From positions 2,728,001 to 2,792,000 of the forward strand of contig NZ_CP070977.1 in assembly GCF_018417535.1 (NCBI RefSeq): a DNA stretch of 64,000 nt, read 5' to 3'. The notes below the pieces were generated by a model, which saw nothing but the letters and a program-made list of their open reading frames with translations, searched no databases and was not told the origin of the DNA. Position numbers and translations under genes: made by a program. This document shows, piece by piece, positions 51,915-61,850 of the stretch; position 1 is the stretch's first letter, and every line of letters starts with the position of its first letter. This DNA is from Burkholderia pyrrocinia (GTDB lineage: Bacteria > Pseudomonadota > Gammaproteobacteria > Burkholderiales > Burkholderiaceae).

Positions 51915-52465
51915 GCTTGTAGCGGCTTGGCGATGACGCCCGCCAGTTCGAGTTGCATCAGCACCATGTTGACGAGACCGTTGACCGACGGACGGCCGGT
52001 CTCGATGACGAAATCCGCGCATTCGCGGTACAGCGGGTCGCGCACTTCGTACAGCGCTTCGAGACGCCCCTTCGGATCTTCGGTCTGCAGCAGCGGGCGG
52101 TTCTTGTCCTTGCGCGTGCGCAGCCACAGATCGTGCGGATTGGCACGCAGATAGACGACGATGCCATTGCTTTTCAGGCAATCGCGATTTTCCGGACGCA
52201 GCACCGCGCCGCCGCCCGTCGCGAGCACGATGTTCTCGCGCTGCGTGAGCTCGGTGATCACCTGCGTTTCGCGATCGCGAAACCCGGCCTCGCCCTCCAG
52301 CTCGAAGATCACCGGAATGCGCGCGCCCGTGCGGGCCTCGATTTCGTGGTCGGAGTCGAAGAACGTCCTGTCGAGACGACGCGCGACCGCACGGCCCACG
52401 GTGGTCTTACCCGCTCCCATAAGGCCGACGAAAAATACGTTTGCATGTGGGTCCCGCGCTTGCAA
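51911..52465 (-). CDS. aroK: Shikimate kinase, TTG start
   Basis: A 184-residue P-loop kinase that phosphorylates shikimate. The P-loop is [12 protein letters not shown], the shikimate site includes DSDHEIE and the GFRDRE motif, then LATGGGAVL. The best start is a TTG at 52465 (coding [12 protein letters not shown]), with GAGGAAG five bases upstream. An ATG start would need a ~47-residue extension overlapping pilQ with no family similarity. It lies 40 bases after pilQ. Confidence 0.94.
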   Translation of the reverse strand: MQARDPHANVFFVGLMGAGKTTVGRAVARRLDRTFFDSDHEIEARTGARIPVIFELEGEAGFRDRETQVITELTQRENIVLATGGGAVLRPENRDCLKSNGIVVYLRANPHDLWLRTRKDKNRPLLQTEDPKGRLEALYEVRDPLYRECADFVIETGRPSVNGLVNMVLMQLELAGVIAKPLQA

Positions 52466-52505
52466 CGGCTTCCTCTGCTTCAATCTTGCTGGTGTGTGGC
52501 GCAGC

Positions 52506-54140
52506 TTACTGGCAAAGCGGCTGCCTTGTCGAGCCTGCGCCGGCGGCTTCCGGCCCCGTTTTATCGGCATCGACGTCGCCCGCGCCGCGCGCATCGCAGC
52601 GCGCATCGACGACGGTCGGCGTGATGAAGACGACCAGTTCGTTGCGCTGGTCGCGCTGCGCGCGGTGCCGGAAAAGCGCGCCCAGAAACGGTATTTTGCC
52701 CAAGAGCGGCACGCGCGTCACATCGTTCCGGTTCAGTTGCTCATAGATCCCGCCGATCGCGACCGTCCCGCCGTCCTCGACCTCGACGCGCGTCTGCACG
52801 TGCTTCGTATGAATCGCCGGGCCGGCCGCCGTCGGCTCGCCGACGCTGTCCTTCGTCACGTCCAGGTCGAGCACCACGCGCCCGTCGGGCGTGATCTGCG
52901 GCTCGACCTCGAGCTTCAGCGTCGCGCGGCGGAACTGCACGCCGCTCATGCCGTTGCCGACCTTGGCCTGGTACGGCAGCTCCGAACCCTGCTCGACGAT
53001 GGCCTTGACGCGATCGGCGGTCACCACGCGCGGACGCGAAACGATCTGGCCCCGTCCTTGCGCCTCGAGCGCGCTCAGTTCGACATCGAGGACGCGGCTG
53101 AGCGGCGCGGCGAACAGCGTGAAGCCGGCGGTCGCCGCGTCGAAGCCGCCTAGCGGCCGCGCAGCCAGGTCGAGCGCGTTGCGCGTGTCCGTCGTGAACG
53201 CGGTGCCGTCGCCCGACGGCGGCCGCCCCTGCGCACGCAGCGCGACGCGTGCGCCGAGATTGCGCGAGAAACCCTGCTCGCCCTCGACGATGCGCGCCTC
53301 GATCCGGACCTGCCGCGACGGCCGGTCGATCGCGTCGATCAGGCCCGCGATCTGCGCGATACGCGGTTCAAGATCGGTGACGAACAGCAGGTTCGTGCGC
53401 GGATCGGCCGCCGCGGCGCCGCGCTTCGACAGCAGGCGCTGGCCGGTCGCGCCGGCCAGCAGCCGTTGCACATCCTGCGCGCGCGGGTAGTGCAACGCGA
53501 ACGTACGGCTCGCGAGCGGCTCCAGATCGGCGGCCCGCGCGTGCATTTCGAAGCGCTCGCGTTCGCGCGCGGCCAGTTCGGCCGCCGGCGTGACCCGGAT
53601 CACGTTGCCGCGCCGCGACATCGCGAGCCCGTGCGTATCGAGCAGCGTGTCGAATGCATCGCGCCAGCGGACATTATTCAGACGTAACGTGACGGTGCCG
53701 CGCACCTGCTCGCCGACGACGATATTGAGCCCCGTGAACCGCGCGAACGCATCGAACGCGGCCGCGAGACCGACGCCCTGCAGATTCAGCGAGATCCGCC
53801 GTGCGTCGTCGGCATCGCCCGGTTGCCGTGACGCGTCGTCGCTCATCCGGGCTGGCGGCGCCAACGGGATCGGCGGCCCCTCCAACCGGGGAGCCGAAGC
53901 GGCGGTTTCCGCCTGACGCGCCGCGTGAGCCGCCGGATCGAACGGCTGCGGGCCGACCTCCGCCGAGACGGCCTCATCCACACCATCGACCAAGCCTCCG
54001 GGCAGCGGCAGGTGCGGCACCGGTGCATCCATCACCGCTGCTGGCCACACGGCCGGCAGCGGTGGCAATGACGCGCTTGCCCCGGTGCCCGCCAGTCCGG
54101 CACAGACGACGGCGAGTGCCCAACGCCCGTACTTGGTCAT
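52506..54140 (-). CDS. pilQ: Type IV pilus secretin
   Basis: A 544-residue outer-membrane secretin, the gate for the pilus or DNA-uptake fibre. A signal peptide ([17 protein letters not shown]) is followed by a Pro/Ala-rich linker (residues 25-110), an STN-like domain with [28 protein letters not shown]1 domains, and the secretin core with [21 protein letters not shown] and [18 protein letters not shown]. It is shorter than Pseudomonas PilQ (over 700) and lacks the AMIN repeats. The tail ends in CQ. Confidence 0.92.
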   Translation of the reverse strand: MTKYGRWALAVVCAGLAGTGASASLPPLPAVWPAAVMDAPVPHLPLPGGLVDGVDEAVSAEVGPQPFDPAAHAARQAETAASAPRLEGPPIPLAPPARMSDDASRQPGDADDARRISLNLQGVGLAAAFDAFARFTGLNIVVGEQVRGTVTLRLNNVRWRDAFDTLLDTHGLAMSRRGNVIRVTPAAELAARERERFEMHARAADLEPLASRTFALHYPRAQDVQRLLAGATGQRLLSKRGAAAADPRTNLLFVTDLEPRIAQIAGLIDAIDRPSRQVRIEARIVEGEQGFSRNLGARVALRAQGRPPSGDGTAFTTDTRNALDLAARPLGGFDAATAGFTLFAAPLSRVLDVELSALEAQGRGQIVSRPRVVTADRVKAIVEQGSELPYQAKVGNGMSGVQFRRATLKLEVEPQITPDGRVVLDLDVTKDSVGEPTAAGPAIHTKHVQTRVEVEDGGTVAIGGIYEQLNRNDVTRVPLLGKIPFLGALFRHRAQRDQRNELVVFITPTVVDARCDARGAGDVDADKTGPEAAGAGSTRQPLCQ

Positions 54141-55003
54141 GGCCGGCCTCCGTCGTCGAGGGCCAGCCGGTGCGCCCCGTCCACCGTCGCGAGCGTCACG
54201 GCGGCGGGCTCGACACGCACCACGCGTGCGGCGCCGAGCGCTTCGCCAGGCGCCACGGTGGTGAACGTGCCATCGCCGTCGTCGAATAGCGCGAGACCGG
54301 CGCGCGCGTCGCGAATCGTACCGGCCAGGCGCGCCGCCTGACCGTCCGCTGTGGACGGACCAGCCGCGCCGAACGGATCGTCGATGAGCTGAGCGGCAGG
54401 AACAGCTACCGTGCCATCAACACCCGTTGCCGCCGGCAACGCCGGAAACACGTCGACGGACATTTCCACCCGCGCCACCTGCAACCCTCGCTCGACACGC
54501 AGCGCCGACGGCACCGCCAGTACCGGGAAGCCCGCCAGTCCGCCGACCATGTGCAACAACGCGCGAAAGCCGCCATCCGCGACTATGCGCACCGTGCGTC
54601 GGCCGTTCGGCGCCGCACCGTCAGCGTGCTGCGGTTCGATCGATACGCCACGCAGCCCGCTCGACGCGGCGAGATCGGCCAGTTCCAGCATCAGCGCGGC
54701 CCATTCCGGCACAGGCGACAAGCGGTCGTCGCGCGCAGGCGCCGGACGTGCGTCGCGCCGTTGCCCGGCGGCCGCAAGCACGCGCTGTGCGTCGGCCTCT
54801 CGCACCTGCGCCGCTGCCAGCAACGTGCGACTGTGCGCGAGCCCGCTCCAGTCGGCGGCATTCGCCAGATGAATGCCGCCCGCCAGCACGATCGCGAACG
54901 CCAGCACGCAGCCGGTGGCATGGGCAGCTTCGGGCGACACGCGCCGCATGCCGCCCAGCCACGCTTCGCCGCGCGGCGCAGGCCGATGCACGATTGCCGT
55001 CAT
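54137..55003 (-). CDS. Apparent PilO-PilP fusion, pilus alignment subcomplex
   Basis: A 288-residue protein. Residues ~1-180 have the PilO layout: short cytoplasmic start, one helix (ATGCVLAFAIVLAGGIHLA, 29-47), a heptad-rich Ala/Arg stretch, and a ferredoxin-like region with RIVADGGFRALLHMVGGLAGFP. From about residue 205 comes LIDDPFGAAGPS, the typical PilP beginning, and a small beta domain with LAGTIRDARAGLALFDDGDGTFTTVAPGEALGAARVVRVEPAAVTL. PilP is normally a separate lipoprotein; no lipobox or stop intervenes. It overlaps pilQ and pilN by four bases each. Confidence 0.82.
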   Translation of the reverse strand: MTAIVHRPAPRGEAWLGGMRRVSPEAAHATGCVLAFAIVLAGGIHLANAADWSGLAHSRTLLAAAQVREADAQRVLAAAGQRRDARPAPARDDRLSPVPEWAALMLELADLAASSGLRGVSIEPQHADGAAPNGRRTVRIVADGGFRALLHMVGGLAGFPVLAVPSALRVERGLQVARVEMSVDVFPALPAATGVDGTVAVPAAQLIDDPFGAAGPSTADGQAARLAGTIRDARAGLALFDDGDGTFTTVAPGEALGAARVVRVEPAAVTLATVDGAHRLALDDGGRP

Positions 55004-55647
55004 GCGCCACCTCCCGACGCTTGCCGTGACGGCATCGCATCGTGCCAGCGCAGTTGGACCGAGAACCGGAACGGCATCCCCGTCGAGGCGACCGGTGCAT
55101 CCGAAGCAGGCTTCAACGCGTCGATATCGAATCGCCAGTCGCGCTGCTCGCGCGCCATCCCGGCGAGCCACCGCGCGGCCGCCCGGTAACTCGTGGCGTG
55201 TGCATCGAGCACGGCGCCGGACGGCGTCGTCCGCAGCGCGTCGAGCCGGACCATGTCGTCGCGCACCCGCGCCAGTGTCGCCAGCAGCGCTGCGACGCGC
55301 CGGTAAGGCGCGGCAAGCTCGGTTGCCCGCGCACCCCGCTGCGCGATGACGGCGGCTGCACTGGCGGCGCGCGTCGCGGCGTTCACCCGCGGCTGCAACT
55401 GCCGCAACCGCGTCTCCACGCTGGCACGCTCGGCGTCCGCGCGCCAGCGCAACCCCATGGCAGCGCCCGTCCACAGGCCGGCGCCGAGCACGCCGAGCAC
55501 GATTGCCGTCCCGCACTGCGCGGCCCGGCGACGTCGCAACGCCTGCGCCAGCCGCTCGCGGTACGGCAGCAGGTTGAAGCCGCCGAGCCCCGCACGATCG
55601 ACCGGAGCCGGCCCGGACACGCTTGCCGGCATGCGGCCGGCCATCAT
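55000..55647 (-). CDS. pilN: Type IV pilus assembly protein PilN
   Basis: A 215-residue bitopic inner membrane protein. The PilM-binding motif FNLLPYRERL lies at residues ~24-33, followed by a membrane helix (GTAIVLGVLGAGLWTGAAMGL) and a coiled-coil plus ferredoxin-like periplasmic part. The ATG at 55647 (MMAGRMPAS) overlaps the pilM stop; 55644 is equally possible. Confidence 0.9.
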   Translation of the reverse strand: MMAGRMPASVSGPAPVDRAGLGGFNLLPYRERLAQALRRRRAAQCGTAIVLGVLGAGLWTGAAMGLRWRADAERASVETRLRQLQPRVNAATRAASAAAVIAQRGARATELAAPYRRVAALLATLARVRDDMVRLDALRTTPSGAVLDAHATSYRAAARWLAGMAREQRDWRFDIDALKPASDAPVASTGMPFRFSVQLRWHDAMPSRQASGGGA

Positions 55648-56567
55648 TCCCACACCCCGCGCAACGCCAGCCCGAACGCAACGGCGAATGCCGGGCCGCC
55701 CGGCCTGCCGACGGGCGGGCACGGCTGCCCATCCCAGCCGGTGCAGTCGAACGGCACCGCAATCGCGCCGAGCACGTCGCCAATCTCGGCGACGGATGTC
55801 CCGAAGCGGGCGATGCACCGCTCGCCCCCGGCCACGAGTACGCAACGCACGGCTCCGAGCGCGCGCTGGCGCAGTGCGTCGGAGAACGCGTCCGGCACCG
55901 CGCCTGACAGCGCAAGCACCTGCGCGGCCAACGCACCGTCGACCCGCCACGCACATACGCCCGACTCGCTGAACCAGAGCGCAGCATAGGGACCGTGCGC
56001 GTCGAGCTCGAACTGCGCGGCATAACGCAACGCGCGCAGTGCGGCCGCCGACTCGCCGTCGACGGCCGTCAGGTCGACACCGGCCTGGGCGGCCACGTCG
56101 ATCCGCCGTTCGAGCAGTGCCAGCGGGGCCACCGCAACCGCGATCTCGCCAGACTGCGCGCCGCCGTCCTGCCGCCAGTCGAACGCGAGGCTGTCCGGCG
56201 CCAGCCCCGAAATACGCTCGGCCGCCTGCCGCGCGGCGTCCTCGACGTCGTCGCGCCCGGCCAGGTCGAGCGTCGCGGTGCGTATCTCGTCATCGCACAG
56301 CGCCATCACGCCACACGCCTCGCACCGCACACCCGCCGCAGACAGCCGCGACACGGCTGCCGCCAGCGAGCGCGCGACCGCCGCCCAGCGCGCGTCTTCC
56401 GGCCCGCCCGCCAGCCCGACCGGCTCCCGCTCGAGCCCCTCGACGCGCACATCGGCAACGCGGCCGCGCCGGCTCAGCACGACCACCCTCACCTCGTCCG
56501 CACCGACGTCGATTCCCGTCGACCCGTGCCTGCCCTGCGCAAACCGCGCCACCCATCGTCCCGCCAT
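55644..56567 (-). CDS. pilM: Type IV pilus assembly protein PilM, divergent
   Basis: A 307-residue actin-like cytoplasmic protein that binds the PilN tail. The ATP-binding start is GSTGIDVGADEVRVVVLSRRG, and later LDLAGRDDVEDAARQAAERI and VDGESAAALRALRYA match the PilM/FtsA pattern. The start at 56567 has GGGAGG upstream. It is first of pilM-N-OP-Q-aroK-aroB-dgt and is divergent from PBP1A with 220 bases between. Confidence 0.88.
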   Translation of the reverse strand: MAGRWVARFAQGRHGSTGIDVGADEVRVVVLSRRGRVADVRVEGLEREPVGLAGGPEDARWAAVARSLAAAVSRLSAAGVRCEACGVMALCDDEIRTATLDLAGRDDVEDAARQAAERISGLAPDSLAFDWRQDGGAQSGEIAVAVAPLALLERRIDVAAQAGVDLTAVDGESAAALRALRYAAQFELDAHGPYAALWFSESGVCAWRVDGALAAQVLALSGAVPDAFSDALRQRALGAVRCVLVAGGERCIARFGTSVAEIGDVLGAIAVPFDCTGWDGQPCPPVGRPGGPAFAVAFGLALRGVWE

Positions 56568-56762
56568 CCTGGCCTCCCGCGATCGTCGCGGCCCACGCCG
56601 CATTTCCGAGACCTGATTCTGCAAAGCGGCGCGTTCGGCCGACAGTCGGCCGAACGGCCAGCATCGGCTCGGAGCGGCCGCGCGCGGGCTATGCTGACGA
56701 CATGGCAACCCGCGGCTTTCCGGCGGGCAGCCCCCGCGTCAGGACCGGTCTTACCGGGCAGC

Positions 56763-56768
56763 TATAAT
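56763..56768 (+). promoter_or_regulatory. Consensus -10 hexamer ahead of PBP1A
   Basis: A perfect TATAAT occurs at 56763-56768, 20 bases before the ATG at 56788, in very G+C-rich surroundings. The -35 position (56740-56745) does not match well, so the promoter would depend on the -10 or an activator. Confidence 0.35.
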
Positions 56769-56787
56769 CGCGAGACTGTTTTCCGGT

Positions 56788-59181
56788 ATGCCTATGCAAT
56801 CCACGACTCCTACGTCCCCGCCTCCCGCCCCGGAGCCGAAAAAGCGGCCCTGGTGGCAAAAAGTCCTGCTCGGCTTTGCCGCGATGTGCGTGGCCCTCGT
56901 CGTGGCCGGCGGCCTCGTGCTCGGCTACGCGCTCGTCGTCGCCTGGCCGAACATGCCGTCGCTCGACGCGCTGACCGACTATCGCCCGAAGGTGCCGCTG
57001 CGCATCTATACGTCCGATCACGTGCTGATCGGCGAATTCGGCGAGGAGCGCCGCGACGTCGTCCATTTCAAGGACGTGCCCGACTCGCTGAAGAAGGCGA
57101 TCCTCGCGATCGAGGACGCACGCTTCTACGATCACGGCGGCGTCGACCTCACCGGCATCGTCCGCGCCGGCTTCGTCGCGCTGACGAACGGCCATGCGTC
57201 GCAGGGCGCGAGCACGATCACGATGCAGGTCGCGCGCAACTTCTTCCTGTCGAGCGAGAAGACCTACACGCGCAAGATCTACGAGATGCTGCTCGCGTAC
57301 CGGATCGAGCGCGCGCTGACGAAGGATCAGATTCTCGAGGTCTACATGAATCAGATCTATCTCGGCCAGCGAGCATACGGCTTCGCGAGCGCCGCGCGGG
57401 TCTATTTCGGCAAGGACCTGAAGGACATCACGCTCGCGGAAGCGGCGATGCTCGCGGGGCTGCCGAAGGCGCCGTCCGCGTATAACCCGGTCGTGAATCC
57501 GAAGCGCGCGAAGGTGCGCCAGGAATACATCCTGCAGCGGATGCTCGAGCTGAACTTCATCACGCGCGCGCAGTACGACGAGGCCGTCGCGCAGCCGCTC
57601 GTCGTCAAGGGCCCGGGCCGCGATTTCAGCGTGCACGCCGAGTACGTCGCGGAAATGGTCAGACAGATGATGTACGCGCAGTACCGCGAGGAAACCTACA
57701 CGCGCGGCTTCAACGTCGTCACGACGATCGATTCCGCGGACCAGCAGGTCGCGTACACCGCGCTGCGCAAGGGCATCATGGATTACGAGCGCCGGCACGG
57801 GTATCGCGGGCCGGAAGGCTTCATCGAGCTGCCGGCCGGTGCGGACGACCGCGAACAGGCGATCGACGACGCGCTGCTCGAGCACCCCGACAACGGCGAA
57901 CTGATTGCCGCGGTCGTCACGGCCGCAAACCCGCGCCAGATCACGATTGCATTCATCGACGGCAGCACTGCGACGGTCGAAGGCGACAACCTGCGGTTCG
58001 CGTCGGGCGCACTGTCGGCCAATGCACAGCCGAACCGCCGCATCCGCCCCGGTGCGATCGTCCGCGTCGTGAAGAACGACTCCGGCACATGGTCGATCAC
58101 GCAGTTGCCGCAGGTCGAAGGCGCGTTCCTGTCGATCATCCCGCAGGACGGCGCGATCCGCTCGCTCGTCGGCGGCTTCGACTACAACAAGAACAAGTTC
58201 AACCACGTCACGCAGGCGTGGCGGCAGCCGGGTTCGTCGTTCAAGCCGTTCATCTACTCGGCGTCGCTCGACAAGGGCCTCGGGCCGGCAACCGTGATCA
58301 ACGACGGTCCGCTGTACTTCAGCGCCGCCGAAACGGGCGGCCAGCCGTGGGAGCCGAAGAACTACGGCGGCGGCTTCGAAGGCCCGATGTCGATGCGCAC
58401 CGCGCTGCAGCGCTCGCGCAACCTCGTGTCGATCCGGATCCTGAACCATATCGGCACGAAGTACGCGCAGCAGTACATCACGCGCTTCGGCTTCGACGCC
58501 GACCGCCATCCGGCCTACCTGCCGATGGCGCTCGGCGCGGGCCAGGTCACGCCGCTGCAGATGGCCGGCGCGTACTCGGTCTTCGCGAACGGCGGCTACC
58601 GCGTCAATCCGTACCTGATCGCCGAAGTCACCGATCCGAACGGCGCGATCGTCGCGCGCGCGCAGCCGCTCGTCGCCGAGCAGAACGCGCCGCGCGCGAT
58701 CGACGCGCGCAACGCATACGTGATGAACAGCCTGCTGCAGAGCGTCGCGCAGCGCGGCACGGGCGCGCGGACCAACATCCTGAAGCGCACCGACCTCGCA
58801 GGCAAGACCGGCACGACGAACGATTCGCACGACGCGTGGTTCGCCGGCTACCAGCACTCGCTCGCCGCGATCGCGTGGATCGGCTACGACAATCCGCGCA
58901 GCCTCGGCGATCGCGAAACCGGCGGCGGCCTGTCGCTGCCGGTCTGGATCGACTACATGGGTGCGGCGCTGAAGGGCGTGCCGGAGTTCAAGCCGACGGT
59001 GCCGGACGGTGTCGAGTCGCTCGGCAGCGAGCTGTACTTCACCGGGTTCACGCCGGGGCACGGCTTCGTGTCGACGGTCGGCGTGCCGCAGGCACCGGCC
59101 GCGCAGAACGTCGACGAGCCGGTGCCGCACGTCGACGAGCAGGAAAAGCAGGACATCATGAACCTGTTCCGCGGCCACTGA
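56788..59181 (+). CDS. mrcA: Penicillin-binding protein 1A, bifunctional transglycosylase/transpeptidase
   Basis: A 797-residue class A PBP. A cytoplasmic start and one membrane helix (VLLGFAAMCVALVVAGGLVLGYAL) are followed by the GT51 domain with catalytic Glu109 in IEDARFYDHGG and GASTITMQVARNFFLS. The OB-like insert lies at about residues 310-420. The transpeptidase has Ser483-Ser-Phe-Lys486 in PGSSFKPF, SRN at 543-545 and KTGT at 673-676. It polymerises and cross-links lipid-II-derived chains. The start may be 56788 or 56794. Confidence 0.96.
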   Translation: MPMQSTTPTSPPPAPEPKKRPWWQKVLLGFAAMCVALVVAGGLVLGYALVVAWPNMPSLDALTDYRPKVPLRIYTSDHVLIGEFGEERRDVVHFKDVPDSLKKAILAIEDARFYDHGGVDLTGIVRAGFVALTNGHASQGASTITMQVARNFFLSSEKTYTRKIYEMLLAYRIERALTKDQILEVYMNQIYLGQRAYGFASAARVYFGKDLKDITLAEAAMLAGLPKAPSAYNPVVNPKRAKVRQEYILQRMLELNFITRAQYDEAVAQPLVVKGPGRDFSVHAEYVAEMVRQMMYAQYREETYTRGFNVVTTIDSADQQVAYTALRKGIMDYERRHGYRGPEGFIELPAGADDREQAIDDALLEHPDNGELIAAVVTAANPRQITIAFIDGSTATVEGDNLRFASGALSANAQPNRRIRPGAIVRVVKNDSGTWSITQLPQVEGAFLSIIPQDGAIRSLVGGFDYNKNKFNHVTQAWRQPGSSFKPFIYSASLDKGLGPATVINDGPLYFSAAETGGQPWEPKNYGGGFEGPMSMRTALQRSRNLVSIRILNHIGTKYAQQYITRFGFDADRHPAYLPMALGAGQVTPLQMAGAYSVFANGGYRVNPYLIAEVTDPNGAIVARAQPLVAEQNAPRAIDARNAYVMNSLLQSVAQRGTGARTNILKRTDLAGKTGTTNDSHDAWFAGYQHSLAAIAWIGYDNPRSLGDRETGGGLSLPVWIDYMGAALKGVPEFKPTVPDGVESLGSELYFTGFTPGHGFVSTVGVPQAPAAQNVDEPVPHVDEQEKQDIMNLFRGH

Positions 59182-59201
59182 CACGCGGCCCCCGGACATG
59201 A

Positions 59202-59227
59202 AAAAAGCGCCCCGCGGGGCGCTTTTT
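59202..59227. terminator. Bidirectional terminator between PBP1A and cyaY
   Basis: GCGCCCCGCGGGGCGC (59207-59222) is an exact palindrome flanked by AAAAA on the left and TTTTT on the right. It sits between the convergent PBP1A gene and cyaY. Confidence 0.88.
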
Positions 59228-59264
59228 CTTTTGGTCCGACGTTCGGGGCCCGTCGCCCCGGCCG

Positions 59265-59615
<351 letters not shown>

Positions 59616-59627
59616 TCAGGGACGATC

Positions 59628-59906
59628 ATGCGAGTCGTTTTCCGGATGAGCGCGATTGTAGCGGCTTTGGCGATTCTTGCCGGCTGCGGTCAAAGCGGCG
59701 CACTCTATCTGCCCACCGTGCCCCCGCTGCCCAAGCCGATCCAGCAGCAGGACACACCGCCGTCGGACGTGAAGCCGACCGATGAAAACGCGTCATCCGA
59801 CAGTGTGCCCGATTCGTCCGGCACACCACTCACGCTGTCGCCCGAGCTGTCGAGCGGCGCAGCGAATATGCCCGCACCGGCGTCGGGCCCGGCCGTCGCG
59901 CAGTAA
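59628..59906 (+). CDS. lptM: LptM-like small lipoprotein (YifL family)
   Basis: A 92-residue lipoprotein. The signal MRVVFRMSAIVAALAILAGCGQSGALYLP contains the lipobox LAGC and the family CGQxGALYLP segment; LptM in E. coli helps LptD fold with its disulfides. The rest is Pro/Ser-rich and probably disordered. CAGGGACG lies upstream of the ATG at 59628. In many proteobacteria it lies next to cyaY, as here. Confidence 0.88.
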   Translation: MRVVFRMSAIVAALAILAGCGQSGALYLPTVPPLPKPIQQQDTPPSDVKPTDENASSDSVPDSSGTPLTLSPELSSGAANMPAPASGPAVAQ

Positions 59907-59940
59907 CGACGCGACGCCGCCCGCGCGGCTCGCGAAACAA

Positions 59941-59977
59941 GGCGATGACTTCCCGGTCATCGCCTTTTGTTTTTTTC
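59941..59977 (+). terminator. Rho-independent terminator of lptM
   Basis: GGCGATGAC (59941-59949) pairs with GTCATCGCC (59956-59964), followed by TTTTGTTTTTTT. It is 34 bases past the lptM stop and also abuts the end of the convergent msrQ gene. Confidence 0.9.
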
Positions 59978-59988
59978 AGGCCGGGCCG

Positions 59989-60675
59989 TTACGCGCGCAC
60001 GCGCCGCCATCCCCATGCGACCAGCCGCCAGCCGAGCAGCGCGGCGACGATCGCCGCGTAAAGCTTCGGCTGCGCGAGATTGTGCTTGCCGGCCCTCATC
60101 CACCAGAAGTGCAGCACGCCGAACAGCGCGATCGCGTAGATCGCGCGGTGCAGCGTCGCCCAGTGGCGGCCGAGCCGGCGCACCATCGCGCGCGGCGACG
60201 TCGCGGCGAGCGGGATCAGCAGCACGAACGCGACAAAGCCGACCGTGATGAACGGGCGCTTGCCGACGTCCTTCAGGATCGCGACGACGTCGAACCACTT
60301 GTCGAACCACAGGTAGGTCGTGAAGTGCAGCGTCGCGTAAAAGAACGCGAACAGCCCGGTCATCCGGCGAAAGCGCAGCAGCGTCGCGGAGCCGGTCATG
60401 CGCCGGAGCGGCGTAACGGCAAGCGTGATGCACAACATCACGAGCGTCCACAGGCCGGTCGAACGCGTGATGAATTCGATCGGGTTCGCGCCGAGCCGGT
60501 CGGTCAGCCCGAACAGCACGAGACGCACAAGCGGGTAGAGGCCGGCCGCGAAAACCAGCACCTTGGCCGGCACGAGCCAGCGCGGCGCGCCGGTGCGAAC
60601 CGCACCGGCCCGGGCCGCGCGTGCGGTCGGTCCGGAGCCGGCTGCGCGCGCGGGCGTCAGCATCGAAGGAGGCAT
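59989..60675 (-). CDS. msrQ: Heme b subunit of periplasmic methionine sulfoxide reductase
   Basis: A 228-residue polytopic membrane protein of the YedZ family that feeds quinone- or flavin-derived electrons to MsrP. Six helices are seen, with the heme region FYATLHFTTYLWFDKWFD and HRAIYAIALFGVLHFWWM, and the KRPFITVGF loop. The first ~30 residues are an Ala/Arg-rich cytoplasmic extension. The start at 60675 or 60663. It lies 20 bases after msrP. Confidence 0.93.
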   Translation of the reverse strand: MPPSMLTPARAAGSGPTARAARAGAVRTGAPRWLVPAKVLVFAAGLYPLVRLVLFGLTDRLGANPIEFITRSTGLWTLVMLCITLAVTPLRRMTGSATLLRFRRMTGLFAFFYATLHFTTYLWFDKWFDVVAILKDVGKRPFITVGFVAFVLLIPLAATSPRAMVRRLGRHWATLHRAIYAIALFGVLHFWWMRAGKHNLAQPKLYAAIVAALLGWRLVAWGWRRVRA

Positions 60676-60695
60676 GTCGTTTCTCACCGTCGCGC

Positions 60696-61691
60696 TCAGA
60701 AGTTCTTTTTCAGGTCCATGCCCTGATACATCGACGCGACCAGGTCGCCGTAGCCGTTGAACATCAGTGTCTTGCGCTTCGGCGTAAAGAAGCCGTCCTC
60801 GCCGATGCGCCTCTCGGTTGCCTGGCTCCAGCGCGGATGATCGACGTTCGGATTCACGTTCGAATAAAAGCCGTATTCGTTCGATGCGTACGTGTTCCAG
60901 CTCGTCTTCGGCTGCTGGTCGACGAAGCGGATCTTCACGAGCGACTTCGCGCTCTTGAAGCCGTACTTCCACGGCACGACGATTCGCACCGGCGCGCCGT
61001 TCTGGTTCGGCAGCACCTGCCCGTAAACGCCCATCGTCAGCAGCGTCAGCGGATTCATCGCCTCGTCCATCCGCAGCCCTTCGGAATACGGCCAGTCGAG
61101 CACGGGTGTCGAGAGGCCCGGCATCTGCGACGGATCGGCCAGCGTGATGAACTGCACGTATTTCGCGTTGCCGGTCGGCTGCACGCGCTTGATCAACTCG
61201 GACAGCGGCACGCCGACCCACGGAATCACCATCGACCACCCTTCGACGCAGCGCAACCGGTACACACGCTCCTCGAGTGGTGCGAGCTTCAGCAGTTCGT
61301 CGAGATCGAACACCTTCGGGTGCTGCACCTCGCCCTCGACACTCACGCGCCACGGGCGTGGTCGCAGCGTGCCGGCGTTCTGCGCCGGGTCGCTCTTGTC
61401 GGTGCCGAATTCATAGAAGTTGTTGTAGGACGTGATGTCCTTGAACGGCGTCACCTTGTCGGCCGCGACGAACTTCGGGTTCGTTTTTGCCGCGAGCTTC
61501 GCCGCCCGCACGTCGGGCGACGCATACGCGGCTAATGCCGCGCCGCTGCCGCCGAGCAGCCCGCCCGCCGCCGCGAGGCCGGCCGCCTGCAAGACGCGTC
61601 GCCGGTTCTCGAACACCGCGCGCGGCGTGACCTCGCTGGACGCAATATCACCGCCGGTCAGTAGGTTCCGCAAAGGGCGCTTGATCCACAT
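60696..61691 (-). CDS. msrP: Catalytic subunit of periplasmic methionine sulfoxide reductase
   Basis: A 331-residue molybdenum-cofactor enzyme that repairs oxidised methionine in periplasmic proteins. The Tat motif NRRRVLQA (residues 29-36) precedes an Ala/Gly-rich hydrophobic stretch. The molybdenum ligand is Cys148 in [15 protein letters not shown]. The start at 61691 ([11 protein letters not shown]). It is first of msrPQ and a likely substrate of the TatABC encoded in this window. Confidence 0.95.
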   Translation of the reverse strand: MWIKRPLRNLLTGGDIASSEVTPRAVFENRRRVLQAAGLAAAGGLLGGSGAALAAYASPDVRAAKLAAKTNPKFVAADKVTPFKDITSYNNFYEFGTDKSDPAQNAGTLRPRPWRVSVEGEVQHPKVFDLDELLKLAPLEERVYRLRCVEGWSMVIPWVGVPLSELIKRVQPTGNAKYVQFITLADPSQMPGLSTPVLDWPYSEGLRMDEAMNPLTLLTMGVYGQVLPNQNGAPVRIVVPWKYGFKSAKSLVKIRFVDQQPKTSWNTYASNEYGFYSNVNPNVDHPRWSQATERRIGEDGFFTPKRKTLMFNGYGDLVASMYQGMDLKKNF

Positions 61692-61850
61692 CGTGCTGCT
61701 CCTCCTGCATGCGCCGCGCGCACGCGTCATGAGCGTTCGACCCGACCCGTCATGCGTCGTTCGACGCCCGGATCGCCCGCCCGTTACAAACGAAAACCGC
61801 CGGGCACGCAGTGCACCGGCGGTCTTGTAGTCGGACGAGCGGCGGAAATC

